Of a DNA stretch of 64,000 nucleotides, positions 12,801 to 26,048 are shown one piece after another; position 1 is the stretch's first letter; every line of letters starts with the position of its first letter. A model generated the notes under the pieces. That model did not search any database. It was not told where the DNA came from and was given only the letters and a program-made list of their open reading frames with translations. The DNA lies in contig NC_079976.1 in the NCBI RefSeq assembly GCF_029852145.1, forward strand, positions 10,204,104 through 10,268,103, given 5' to 3'. Origin of the DNA: Microplitis mediator (Eukaryota; Arthropoda; Insecta; Hymenoptera; Braconidae). A program made the translations under genes and the position numbers.

Positions 12801-13956
12801 ATATTATTATTATTAGTTACCACAAATTTGATCAAAATATTTATTATTATTTATTTATTTATTGTAGTAAAAATGATTTATAATTATTAATTATAAATTT
12901 AAAAAATTATTGGACATAAAAATAAACAAATAGTTGAAATAAAACGAAATAGAGTATGTTGTTGTCATTAAGATAGTACTGTCGTAAAATTTGGTAGATA
13001 CTTAAATTGATAATGTCAAACAGGTTGCCATGTAGGGTAACAGCACGAAAATTGAGACGTTGCATTCAAACACACACACACTTTTGTCTAAGGCTAAGGT
13101 ATTGATCAAACAATACGATAATCATTGGATCATTTCATTCTATTGCCTCCGTATATTCATACACTTTATATACATATATACATTTTAAATATCTATATCA
13201 ATAGATCCAGCGATAAAAATACTCATTTATTTTATTTAAATTCCCAATTAAATCATCTATACAATTTTAATATTTTTATAAATATATAAATATTTATTAA
13301 ACTAAAAAAATTATATAAAATTTATAAAAAAGTATATGTTAGATATGTACATATACTTATAAGAATGTTAAGGTATGTCCATAAATAAAATACATAAGTT
13401 TCTTATTTCTTTAGATAAAAATTTTAAATGCACGTTGTCAATTTAAATCCCTTAGAGACTTGGAAAATCTCAGTTAACGCATAAACACGTATAAATATAT
13501 ATGTATATAGAGATGTAATGGATATAAGTATACAAAAATATATAAGTACATATATGAGTACAAGAGAAAAGTTAAAGAATATGAGGGACTATCATGGTAC
13601 TTTTTTTATAATTCTTCAACACATCGTGGCTCACAAATCATCGCTCGTTAAGCTATTCACTATATTACAAATATATACATATATATTTTCATATGGATAT
13701 TTATATGTATATGCAATGGCATTTGCGTTTACAATTGTACGTCGAATATATTTATTTCCTGGTTCCTTTATACCTTGTAACAATTTATTATTCAGTAAGA
13801 AAAAAACTACTTATCTATATGTATATATATAAATACATATATATATTTACAAAATTATTATTTACATTATAATTTTATAAATTCAGTTGTTTTGATTTTT
13901 TACTAATATTTAAATATCAAAATTTATGAGAAATATATATATATATATCTATATAT

Positions 13957-14589
13957 ACTGCGAAAAAATGTGGTATGGTGTTGAAATGAATTTGAGGGGT
14001 GTAGCGGTGTTACTTAGCGGTGTTATCAAAGTATGAGGGTGTGAGTATAAGTATTTCTGATTTACAAAAAAAAAAAAAAATAGGAATAATGTTCTGTGAA
14101 AATTACGAAAATATTGTTACCTAAAATAAAAACAATTTTACTACCTTATGAAATAGAAAATGATACTTTTATTAAACTAAATAAATTGCATGAAGTTTTA
14201 ATCACTTATCAAACTAGATTTTTAGGAATGATACAATAATTATTTTTAGTGTCCTGGTGTTTTCCATAAGGTAACAAATGATTTAAAAATGATAAATTAG
14301 TCATTGATAATTAATTTTTATTTTTCCCGCTAATTTAGTTTGCAAAAAAGACTTGACTCATCCAAATTGGTTTTCCCTACTTTATACAATAACTTTCACA
14401 TGTCATTGAGAACAAATATTTTTAGATTTCTCTATGAATTGTTAAATCTCTCGTATCATTAATTTTTGAAACAAAAAAGATTTTATTTTGTATTTGAAAT
14501 ACAATTTAACTTCTGATATTCCAAAAAAAAATTTACTTTCTTTTTTAACACCGCGTAAATCCGGAAAATTTTTAACACCACAACCAGTG
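13957..14589. mobile_element. Long CACTGT MITE, family 2, copy 2
   Basis: The left end ACTGCGAAAAAATGTGG is followed by GGTGTT-rich sequence (GTAGCGGTGTTACTTAGCGG); the right end reads TTTTTAACACCACAACCAGTG. The interior 14295-14520 aligns with 7170-7400, sharing ATCATTAATTTTTGAAACAA and GTATTTGAAATACAATTTAA. Confidence 0.7.
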
Positions 14590-15834
14590 GTTAATCCCCT
14601 ATTAAATAGTTGCAGGGAGGTGAAATAAGATGCCCGTTAAAAGGTGAGCTTTTAATATTATTATTTAGAGGTCGCGCATCGCAATTTTCTATTTCCCATT
14701 TGAATAACATGGAAAAAAAAATTTTAAGTTTGGATTTTATAACTCGAAAATAGCTCATTGTACAGAGAAGCTCAGGATTCAATTTTGTAGAGAATTAAAA
14801 GTTTTACAAAAAAAGTCTTATCATTTTTTGATAAATCCGTCTGTTCTAGTTTCCTAAATGTAAATTGAATTGAAAAAATCACGTGAAACATTTTCGTGTT
14901 ATTAAAGTTATTAAAATTTAGTAATTATGGTTCAACGAAACAAAATTCATTAATTTTTGAAAAGATCAAAATTATAATATGAAGCATCAAATTTCCTATA
15001 AAAAAAGTCTTGAGTGATTTTTATTATAAATATGATAGTTTACACATAATTTTAATTTTTTTTTTTTCATTAAATTTAAACGGTCATAAAACCAGCATTT
15101 AAATCTGATTTACGTGAATAAAAAAAACTATAAACTAAGAAATTTCTTTCGAGTAAAATTAAAAACTCGACTTTATTAAACTTTTTTCAATAAAAATAAT
15201 AAAAATCAATCATTACCGCACATTTGAATGTTATAATTACTAAAAATATTTTTTCCCGTTATATGAAAAAAAATAAAACGACACGATTACGTTTTTTTCC
15301 CCTTTTAACTTTCTATAAAAAATTAAGATAAATAAATGATTTTTCATTAAATGGCAAGGTGAGAAATTTAATTATTTATTTTAAAAATTATGTATGTTTA
15401 ATGGCCAACTGCCATTTCAAACTTTTATATTAATCATTTAATATAATAATAATTCTACAATATATATAAACATATATATTGTTAGACATCAAAATGAATG
15501 AATAATTAATCCGCTTTTCCGCGTCGACAATTACAACTTAGCACTCCTACAACAATAACAATTACCATTAGAAAAAAAAGGATAATAAATATATATAAAT
15601 ATACAAAACTCTATATATGTATACATTTACGTCGTAATATCATAGATTTCATTATCGTGGCATTTGACTTTTGATTAAATAAAAAAAATATATGTAAGAA
15701 ATAAAAATTTATAAATATACATATATAATCCTTATCATACTTAAATATAAATATATTGAAGTAATTATAAAAAGTATTTAATATACATGTAAATGTGTTC
15801 ATTGATTGCGAATTACAAAACAGGAATACTTTTA

Positions 15835-15838
<4 letters not shown>

Positions 15839-15921
<83 letters not shown>
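15839..15921. repeat. (AT)n microsatellite
   Basis: Uninterrupted alternating AT for about 80 bases, the longest such tract in the window. Confidence 0.95.
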
Positions 15922-15925
<4 letters not shown>

Positions 15926-16429
15926 AATTAAGTAATAAAGTAATGAAATAAAAAATATTTTTTATGGTTTTAAAAATAAAAATTAATAAGAGTAAATACA
16001 TATATATATATACGTGATATTTAATAAGCATTTAAAATGTTCCTGACTCTTGCACACAAAAACGGTGTCCCGTGGAGTTTTCTGTGTTATTACGTTCCAT
16101 TATTATATATATTATTGTATCGGCTTTATATACTTCAATTTTACGGTACTGCCTACTTTATTATTGTATAAATACGATCTTACTATTAGTCCAATTAAAT
16201 TTAACCATTTGAATATTTTAAATTGGCATCAAGATTTAAAATTTAGTAAATGATTTTATTTAAAAATTTTATGTGATTGATAATTTTCATAAATTTCGAT
16301 GAATTTAGATAAGTGACAGATGAAAAAAAATTACCGGTGATTTTTTAAATGTTTAATTAATTAAAAATTTTCGTAGTTGGTAATACGAAGACTAAGAATT
16401 GAATAAGAGTGATAATAATCAAAATATTT

Positions 16430-16950
16430 TCGTAAGCCCGTCCGCGATGTACCGTCCGCAAAGTATAATACAAATGACACTGGCCTGAGCAAAACTCCAA
16501 CCCTTTAAAATTCTATTACCTTAAACATCAAGTCTTTAGTCCTCGGTACGTAGTCTAGTGCATAGGGGGTTGCAAAAGCGTCCGTAAGTCCACTAAGGTC
16601 ACCGAGGGACAGTTATGTAAAAGCCAACCTGAGGGTCATCTCTGGTCTCTGGGTGTTTAGCCGAAAAAAAGGGTAAAACTACAATAATATATACTGCAGA
16701 CCATTCTATAGCTATCTCATTTCAAACCCCGTGTTGTGGATTACTAAAATAGAGATAGAAAACAGTATCCCATGGGACACAAAGTGCACACGTTATTTTT
16801 GTTAAAGGTACACATAATTAGGTCGTACTGACCATGGGAAAATTCGCAACCCCCGTTGTGGTCTTCAGCTTTAACCCGCCGGCATTCTAGCATTTGCTGA
16901 CAGCTTGATCGGCCATTTGCCTACTAATGCACTCATCTACCGACATATAT
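16430..16950. other. GC-raised block in grh intron 2, unknown role
   Basis: About 500 bases of mixed, non-repetitive sequence with CpG and near-normal composition, starting about AGCCCGTCCGCGATGTACCG, sit between very AT-rich flanks. No open frame, terminal inverted repeat or RNA gene was recognised. Candidates are a conserved enhancer of grh, a non-coding RNA exon or an unrecognised mobile element. Confidence 0.4.
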
Positions 16951-18589
16951 ATAAATATATATATTTAATAATTTAAAGTCCATTTATAGTTAAATATATA
17001 AAAATTCATAAAATTCTAATGCATCAGAAATGAAAGGCTCGAAAAATATTTTCCGTTTTTTACTTCGAAAACTATAAAAAGGCTTTTTTTTATATATTAT
17101 ATTCTTACTACTACATTTCAATTATAAGACCACTAATTTCTAGTAGAATAGGTACTATTTATACAAATAAGCCTAAACTAGTGTGTAAAAAATCAAAGCT
17201 TTTTGAAAATTTTCGCATCGATTTCGTTGGTTGGCACTAATTTCAAAAAATTTATGAATTGTACATTTAATTTTATTTTTACTACACTTATTGCATTATG
17301 TCAATACAAATTTCGAGGATAACTAAGTAGTAATTATATAGATAATTAAAAAAAAAAACAAGTGCATCGAAAATGCAATGATAAAGTGTTTGTAGAAAAT
17401 TGATGTTTTTTCATACTCTTTTCAAGAATGTAATATTTAATTATACTCTTTACAGACTTTTGTAATGATGCAACTACTAATTTGAAGTACAATTAAGTAT
17501 TAACGATCCAAATCATTGAAAATTAATTCATCGAAACAATATCAAATTCATGAATTTCAACATTTTCTGATTGTTTTCAGGAAATTTTTAATCAAATACC
17601 AGACAATACATAACGGACTTTACATTAATAATAAAAACAGTAATTAAAGCTTCAGCTACGTGAAATTAAACTTGAAAATTCAAAAAATAATTTCAATTTC
17701 CAAAGTGCATTGAAATCGCTAATTCTTCGAACTTGCTTCAGAAAATCACCAAATTATGTTCTTAGTAAACAATTCTGAGTGTATGAAAACACTAATTAAA
17801 CCTACAATCAAAGCTTATCTATAAATAATAAAAAATGAAGAAACTAAAGAAGACATGAAAAAGTCAATGCATCAAAAATCGAAATCGATCAATTTTTCAT
17901 AATTTTCATACTAGTAAATTATTATTTGATTAAATTTCATACTTTGCACACTTGAAGCCATAAAAACCCTCATATCAATAAAGCTCTGAATGAACAAACT
18001 ACGACTGATATTTCTCAAAATTAATATTTTGATGAAACTTTTCAATGAAAATGAATTATCTAGTGAATTGTTGTTTCAGTGCACGCAATTTGAGATTAAT
18101 CACTTGTCACAAGGGTAATTAGGGGCTATGACAAAAACAAATTGTTAAAAAATTCGAAAACTTACTTTGGTCGTTTTCAAATATGAATGTGTAAAATCCG
18201 TTAATTGGTTTTATTATTTTGTTAAATAAACTATCTCCATGTAAATAATAACTCCTTGCCGTGTTGAACACAGCTTAGGAGTATCATCATGATGAACTTA
18301 TCAAATAAATTTATCAATGTAAGTCTTGATTCACATTTGGGTACAGTAATTATTTTTAAATTTTACCGCGTCATCGAACATAAGTCCACCGAAAAAATAA
18401 CATTTCTACAAAATATATAAATTATATTATTTTTAAAATTTATGAGCACTTTCACTGTACACTTAATTGTTATAAACATAAATATATGAAGCAGAGGCAC
18501 TTTATTGTTAAGTATTATCACAAAAAAAATTAAAACATAAAAAAGTTGAATAAATAAAAAAAGCGCGCGATTGTTTTTTTGTTTTTTTT

Positions 18590-18694
18590 TTGTACCGGGT
18601 TGACTAATTTCGGTGTATGACTTTCCGGTTCGGTGTCTTGTATTGGACTGTGCAGAGGTGGCACCTTCCAGTTTCAGAACTTACATCTTGTCAG
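18590..18694 (+). other. Candidate plus-strand first exon ending at a consensus donor
   Basis: A GC-raised stretch ends CTTGTCAG|GTAAGTGTG (GT at 18695-18696), a perfect donor on the plus strand. It could be the first exon of the antisense transcript that includes the exon at 25924. On the minus strand the same block has AAGAT|GTAAGTTC (GT at 18684-18683), so a minus-strand alternative grh exon is the competing reading. No start codon with a long frame was found. Confidence 0.25.
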
Positions 18695-21600
18695 GTAAGT
18701 GTGAGCTTTAGCGGTGTGCCACCGGTTGCATGCGTGCGAGAGACACTAGCGCATGCGTGTTAGAGTGCGTGCGCAGAACACATATGTGGATATATATTTA
18801 TATGTATACATATATGAACGAATCATACTTATATGTATAAAGATATATGTACGTAACATAAGTATATATGTCTCTTCATTCGCCTTCAAGAGACTGCGAT
18901 ATTGCTCCGCCTCTTTCGCTACCCCACCATATACGTGACAATCCGATAAGAGTCTCAGCCACTGTATCCTATATGTCGTATGTGTATTATATGTTATTTT
19001 GTATCATATCAATATTTTATTTTATTTTTAAATGCTCATTTTTAAATCCACTGTTAGTTTTTTTTATTGGCGGGAAATTTTTTCATTTAAATTTAAACAG
19101 GATTTTCATTTTAATTTAAAGTTCAAATTTATTTTGGAAATTATTTTTGATGATTTTGAAGAGAAATTTTGGAAAATTTTGAGAAAAAGTGAAATTTTTA
19201 ATAAAGATTGATTTGTTCTTTGAATTGGCGGGAAATTTTGAATTTAAATTTTTGTTAAGAATCAGTTTAATTTATGAATTATTTTTTATGTTTCGAGTAA
19301 TATTTTGAAAATTAAAAAAAAACTTGAATTTTTCGAAAATTGAAAAATGTAATTTTTCTAATTGGATTTCAAAATTCAAAATCTATCATTTTGAAAAATT
19401 TTACATTTTTTTTAAGAAAAATTGAAATTTTTTAGTCGCGATTATTTTTCCAGTTTGCGATTTTGATAAATTTAAATTTGATTACTATATAAATTTTAAA
19501 TTTTAAATTCAAATGATAAAAAATCTATTATTATCAATATAATAAAAATTAATACCATTAGAAACTCTTAAACAATTCTCCATTTTATAAAATGGACATC
19601 GGAATTTATTAACGGCCGTAGAAATACACCTTGACTATAGCCACTGTAGACTTAATAAAGTGAGATGGAGCGCAAGATCGAGATCAATTTTCCAACTAAG
19701 TCGTTAATGGTTACGATTTTCTAAGTTTCAAAAACGCTAAAAAAATTATCTCGCTTCTCTCAATGGCTTGTGAAAACGACAATAAAAAAAAGGCGGATGA
19801 TCAATTAAATCAGTGAAATTCGTATCGATTTCCCAGATCATTATTTATTTATTTTACTTTATATTTAATTTAATTTAATTTTTTTCATTTATTTCTTTTC
19901 TTTTTATTGCCGATTCACCGACATATAAATAATTTATAAAATTTATCAATTATTGGGAACCGAATTTCTCTTGCACAAGAAAAATTAAGTTGATAAAAAA
20001 AATTAAAAAAAACCAACTCATGTCAGGCATCCGCATGTTTGCAATCTCTTACATCGGTGTATAAGTAGAAGTCATGGACCACGGAGGTAAAATAAAAAAT
20101 ATATATTTAAATAAAAATAAGTGAGGGTAAAAAAATGTAACTTCATTGCCCCCGCATTGGCAGTAACGTGCAAGGAATAAATATAATAATAAGTAAGAGC
20201 AAGGCTGGACCACGCCCTGTCTCCGTTTTGCTCTCCTTTTCTTTTCTCCATCATGACATTTTATTCTCTCTCGGTCTATCTTTTTATCGTGGAATATTTC
20301 TTACTCTTTCTCTCTTTTTTTTTATCACTTGTACGCCGGTCGTTCATGGACCTCGCGCTCTTCAAGAGGCTGCTTATCCCGACCGACAGATAGATATAGA
20401 GGTTTTAGTTATTATAGACATGGCACACTTCCTTTTCTCTATTAGATTTCTAACATAATGTCTGTGGGGATTTATAAGCGATATTTTATCAGGTAAAATA
20501 GATATTCAATTTTTTTTTTTTTTTTTTTTTTTTAAGAAAAAAATTGTTTTTTGATAAAAAATAAAATAAATTTACAGCTGAGAAAAAATTTTTTTTTTTG
20601 AAAACAATTCATTTTGACTAAAGAAATTACAGTCTCTTTGGTCGTAAATCCAGAAAAAAAAAAAAAATTTTCTTAATTCGAGAAGGAAATTTCAAGATTA
20701 AAAAAATTTTTTTTTGAACTAACGAAATTTTAACTTTCCTTCTAAATTGTAAAAAATATTTTTTGGACCAAGAAAATAATTCTTAACTTAAGGTGTCCTT
20801 TTTTTTGCATACAAAAAAATCCCCAACAAAATTTAAATCTCAAACTTTCTTAGAAAAAAATTTCATATAAATTTTACCAAAAATTCAGTCTTCAGAATTT
20901 TGAAAAGTAAGTAATCATCAAATGACAATTTGAAAACTAACAATAAAACATCGTATGAATACTCAGTTAATTTCAATTGTACCGCCATTTGGTGTAAAAA
21001 GATTATTTTTTATTATTAAATGACAACCAAGAAGATGACTCGAGTGAAGAAAAGAAATATGATATCTGACCACTGCTCTTCATATCCGGTTAATTCTAAC
21101 CTCCTTCATCTTACACATTCAATTCTATCCCCCCACCACAAATCTCAATTGCCCACAATTGTCCATAAAAAAAAAGAAAATTAAAAAAATCGAAGGTTAA
21201 AAAAAGAAAAAAATATTACTGTCGTAATCCAGATTAAAAGCTTGCTAAAAAATTTTTATTTTATTAACTCTTGTAATATGTCTCTAAAGAGAGAAAGAGA
21301 ACGAGACAGTCTGTAGCTTGAAATAAAAAAAAGAAATTCCGTCGCTTTCTCTCCGCGTACCTTTTATACAACCCGTGTCTGCCCACGGCGCGCGCAAAAT
21401 CCAGACCACGCGCAGAAATATTATAAAATTTTTTTTTATAATTATTTATTTACTTATATATATAGATACACATATATATTTATATATATATAATACAATG
21501 CACCACAATAGTAACAATAATTTCAATCTCATTTAAAATTTAAAAAAAAACGCGGGAAATTTGAAATTCGAAAGTGTCACATTTATGAAGTCTGTATAAA

Positions 21601-23990
21601 TTATTATTATTATTATTATTATGATTATTATTATTGTTATTATTATTATTCGAAGATATACAAATGCCGTCGGGCGTTAGTCTCAAGTCAGATGAAAAGA
21701 CTCGGGTATATGTAAGCAAAGCGAACGACCTTCCGTGGAATCTGGACAACCTGTCTATCCGGCCTGAGAGTGTAACACAAGTTCCGAGTTCGTACTCTGG
21801 TAACCAAGAGGCCAACCAAATAACAACAATAACACTAATAATAATAATAATAAACTACTAAAGCTACAGACTACACACAAGTAGTCTGTGTCTACATCTT
21901 GTGGTTATTTTGTAAATAAAACAACTTTTGAAACCCTTATGCATCAATTTACTGATTATGCAGTCGAGTTTATGTATGCAAGTAACTGTATTTTAAATAT
22001 ATGCACTACCAGTGAATATTTTTGGGTTTATTATACAAAGATACGGATATTTGTTTACTATTTTTTTATGATATCTATTTGAGAAAATAAACAGAAAGAT
22101 CTTTGTTGCACCCGTAGAGTGAACGGGAATTTCAAAACGGTTTTTCTCGGAGACGAATGATAATTTTTGACCCTAATAGCCAGGATTGCTTAGCAAAAGT
22201 TAACTTTCCAATTTTCCGTCAAATTCCGGAAGTAAGTTTCAAGCATATTCAATTCCAAATTGTTGAACAAATTGCCATTGAATTTGACAGCAAGTATTGG
22301 TCAACTTTTATAAATCTGTTTTTTGACTACAATATAAAGATAAAATACTGTACAAGTTGTCGAAAAATTAACCGAAAATATTTCTTTGCAAATTTTACTG
22401 TAAATTTGTCATCGAATTCCGGCAGCAAATTTTGGGTAAATTGAATTTTCAAGTTGCCATCAACTTTCGGATAAAATTATTATTAGGGGAGACTATATAA
22501 TTTTTGCCCTTTGCTAATGTTCTAGATAACGCTAAAGACTCTCCAGTTTAGGTTTCCAATATGTATCCTTGAATTAAAACAAAGTAAAAATCGGTTACCG
22601 TAACGACTTAATATGACAAATATTGCAATTATATATCTTGAGAATATTTGATATTAATATTGGCTACACTATTAAAAATTCTCTTATAAACGAGAAGCAA
22701 ATTACTTTATTAAGAAGTTTAAAACAGTCAAAATAAACCTCTAATGATGTGTCAATAGTGAAAAAAAAAAACTTTTTTCCTTGATTGCTTGATCAAGTTC
22801 GAAAATGAGCGAAATCGGTCGATTAGTTTAGAAGTTATACACAGAAGGAAAAGTTGACTTGATTCAAGCGAAATATTATTGAACCAAAAATACTAGTTTG
22901 AAAAATTCCATTTCTTTTGCTTCAAGAATTTATTTTTTGGCTCAAGGAGTTTCAGGATTCTTAAATCAAGATTTGTATATGCTTAGTTCAAAAGTACATT
23001 TTTTTTTTTCACACAATAAATCTAAATCTCAAACCAAGTAACAGATTTACTTGGGCAAAGTACAAATTTTTACGCCAGGTGGCGCCTCAATGAGTACAGC
23101 GTATTTGCTTGTTTTTCTCGGTTAGTTGTAGTTAGTTTTGAATTGTAAGTTCACAATTTGAACATCAAAACATAAATCTCACCGTTGATAATTATTTTTG
23201 TTTAATGTATATAAATATGAACAAATTTCGTTATCATACTACCTAAAGTAGTAAATAATTAATGTGTTCAAACTTTGAAGATTTTAAATAATTTTAAGTA
23301 AATGTATTTAATTGTCAATGCTTATTTACTGGGTAACCTCAAATTTTCTATTATTGAAGAGTAATAATTTATTTATTCAAGATTGAACTTTTTTTGAATT
23401 GTAAAGTTTAGACGTTTTGAAATAAGAATGATATTTTGAAGAAAATAATTTACTTGGACCAAGTAAATTTTTTTTTTCTGTGTAGGTGTTTGTAATTTTG
23501 TAAATTTAGAAAAAAAATCATCTTCTGTTTTATCTGTAAAGAACATTGAAATCAAAATTCATGTATGATACACCATGGACTATAGTGCATATCACCATTC
23601 AAGATAGTTTGAAGCTTTTCTCATTAGCTTCATTTTCTGTTACTCAATTTGCCATTCAGACGATTTCTTGATATATTTTCATGGCATCGAAATTTATAAA
23701 AAATGGTTTAAAAAATTTGTTTTTTAATTTCTTAGCATCGGAAAGCTTGAAAATAAATAAATAAATTATGAGAAATGTACTTCCATTCCGGTTGTGGAAT
23801 GGCTTTTTATTATTTTTTAATCCTACTGTCACTGCACTACTGCTGATGCCAGTAGTTGGTGGTGAAAAAAAAAAAAAATAATAAAAAATAAAAAATGCCA
23901 ACTAAATTTTTCATGATCTACCGGTTTTAAGTTTTCAATTAATTACAATTAAACAAAATGGACTTAGATAGTTATTTTCAAAAGGGCTGT

Positions 23991-24076
23991 TGCGACAAAA
24001 GACAACAAAAAAAATCTGAAAACCGCCTAACCCTGCGGGCCAGCACTTACACTTCCCGTGCTCTTGAGCTCGAAAA
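23991..24076 (+). repeat. Dispersed repeat with CCTGCGGGCCAGC, copy 1
   Basis: AAAATCTGAAAACCGCCTAA, CCCTGCGGGCCAGC, ACTTCCCGTGCTCTTGAGCTC. It shares word order with copies at 40642-40716 (same strand) and 58000-58126 (opposite strand). Confidence 0.6.
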
Positions 24077-24215
24077 TACTATTGTTAATACATTTTTGTG
24101 CGCTTCAAGCTCAACAGTCGTAATGTCGCTCCTACCATTGTAAAAATTCAAGTAATAATCAATAACAAAAAAAAATAATGAAGTAAATCGTTTTTTTTAA
24201 TTTTATATCAGCCAT

Positions 24216-24870
24216 ATTGTTAGAAAAAATGAACCGATTTTGACGTTCAAGGTGACGTTCAATGCAGCTTTTCAACTACAAACGTTAAATAAAAACTATC
24301 ATAAACTAGTTCAGCGATTTGGATTTTATTAGAAAAAAAACACTTTTTTGAAATTCTTTCGACAACGATTTTTTTTTTAATAACAAATGAACCGATTTTG
24401 ATGGTTGATATGGCATTCAACGCAACTTATAAAGTTTTAGAGCTGATTAGATTTTGGAATTAATCCATCGAGTACATTACAAGTTATCAAAAAAAAAACA
24501 GTTTTGAAAAAGTTTTATTTTTGGAATACCTCTGAATATACTGTACCGATTATGCTCAATTTCTCACAAATTGTTGGAATTATAAGCCGCTTCAAACGTC
24601 ACTTCGAAAAGTTACATCAGTTCATTCGTTCGAAAGTTACAGAATATTTACATGCATACATACGTACGTACACACATACACTCGATCATCATTTTGAAAA
24701 TAGTCAGTATAGCTTCCTAGGACCTCAAAACGTCGAGATCTGTTGAAAACTAGATTTTTGAAAATCGGACAGAAACCAATAACTTCCCTTTTTTCTTTTT
24801 CAATTTTCAATTTCCTTAGCGGGAAGCTAAAAATTTAGACAATTTATTATCTTTTTCGAAAGTTATCTTG
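24216..24870 (+). repeat. Dispersed repeat with three diverged AACCGATTTTGA units
   Basis: Three head-to-tail units, each with a pause of A/T, then (A/T)GAACCGATTTTGA (24230, 24388) or TACCGATTATGCTC (24543), then CATTCAACGCA- or GTCACTTCGAAAAG-type sequence. The tail is ATACATACGTACGTACACAC, GACCTCAAAACGTCGAGATC and finally TTAGCGGGAAGCTAAAAA. This looks like the end of an interspersed element of unknown class; the plus frame 24504-24746 is a relic without a recognised domain. Confidence 0.5.
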
Positions 24871-24999
24871 CTTCCGACGATTCGCACCGGACAACTGACA
24901 GCGCTGGTTTCTTAGATTAAAATAAACTATTTTAAATCAATGGAACAATAAATCAACTTAATATCGAGTCGAAATTATTTCTTAATAAATTATTTTTGT

Positions 25000-25110
25000 A
25001 CACGCAGATAAATTTTTTAGTAAAAATTACCCAAAAAGTTTGATACTGTGAGGACATGTGTAAATATGTAAATTTTTCCCATGTACATTGTGAAATATAC
25101 TACTCACTAT
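25000..25110. mobile_element. ACACGCAGA MITE, half copy
   Basis: ACACGCAGATAAATTTTTTA, then TAAAAATTACCCAAAAAG, TTTGATACTGTGAGGACATG and AAATTTTTCCCATG match one arm of the 11.4-kb element. The other arm is absent. Confidence 0.6.
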
Positions 25111-25347
25111 TTACATCCAACAGTTTGTATTAGCATGCGCAAAAACTAATACAAAATTCGTATCACTGTGGTTCTAGATTTGTAATACACTATTGATACT
25201 ATTTTAATATCAGTAATGATATATTATTTTACCAACACGATTTTGTTCCAAACACCATTTGAACTATTCAATTTATATTTCGAATTAAAAATTTGTATTC
25301 GAATTTGTGAATTATTCGTAAGTATGAATTAATGTCTCATTTTTATA

Positions 25348-25640
25348 CACTGTAAAAAATCTGGAGCTAATACGGAATTTACATTAATCCGAATTCCGTT
25401 CATCAATCGGAGTTCCGGATTTAAAAAAAAATCACTCTGCACACGTAATTATAATAGGGATTTTTTTATTTTGACCGGAGGGATTTCAAAGTGACCCGGA
25501 TTTTATTTGAATCCACATCCACTTCGGTCTGGAGTTTTAATGTTAAAACAAACTCCCCTTGGAGAAAAGTTTCCTTCAAGGGAATTAATAAATTAAAAAA
25601 TCATTCACTCGAAATTCAATCAGAAAATTTTAAACAGATT
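25348..25640. mobile_element. CACTGTAAAAAA MITE, diverged or truncated copy
   Basis: The left end reads CACTGTAAAAAATCTGGAG, with subterminal GGAATT/AATCCG/TCCGGA words of the family. An internal AACTCCCCTTGGAG matches the middle of the 1184 copy. The right end is not identifiable, so the limit is approximate. An 87-codon plus frame across it is not protein-like. Confidence 0.55.
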
Positions 25641-25923
25641 ATTATTCACCAGTTCGAAAATAATCAAACGACTAAAACAAACAAACAAATATCGGAATTC
25701 CCATTTACATATAAATTCTACCCTCACATTTATTTCTTGTTTTATGAACTTTAGAATACTAACATTATAACAATAACTATAATAATAATAATAATGATGA
25801 TGATAAAATTTATAACTAAAATCTCGAGATTTAGTTAAAAGACAATTTTATTATAAAAAAAAAATTTATTATTATTTTTTTCTCAAAAAAACCGCGTAAT
25901 CATGACGATCATTTCTATTTTAG

Positions 25924-26048
25924 GCATACGATGAATCACGTGGATGGAAGAGATCCGAACCCATACCATGGAATGGAAGAATCCACCAGGTTCTCAACCG
26001 TCCATTGATATCAACACACGAATAAATTTTCTTCCATTCTGATGCGTC
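25924..26048 (+). other. Candidate plus-strand exon inside grh intron 2
   Basis: A 125-base stretch is bounded by a good acceptor (TTTCTATTTTAG, AG at 25922-25923) and a near-perfect donor (GCGTC|GTAAGT, GT at 26049-26050), both on the plus strand, antisense to grh. Frame 1 encodes 33 codons (AYDESRGWKRSEPIPWNG... then TAA 20 bases before the donor). The reverse strand is also open across the whole block (YDASEWKKIYSCVDING...) but lacks comparable splice signals. It could be an exon of a nested gene, an antisense non-coding RNA, or chance. I do not recognise the peptide. Confidence 0.3.

Noticed and set aside
16050..16253. 67-codon plus-strand frame
   Set aside because: AT-rich, Tyr/Ile/Phe-biased; no splice context or family.
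21540..21861. Asn-rich minus frame and overlapping plus frame
   Set aside because: Generated by ATT/AAT trinucleotide runs on both sides. The central 21660-21800 patch is GC-raised, but neither frame resembles a known protein.
23656..23901. 81-codon minus-strand frame
   Set aside because: Phe/Lys-rich frame from A/T tracts with no motif.
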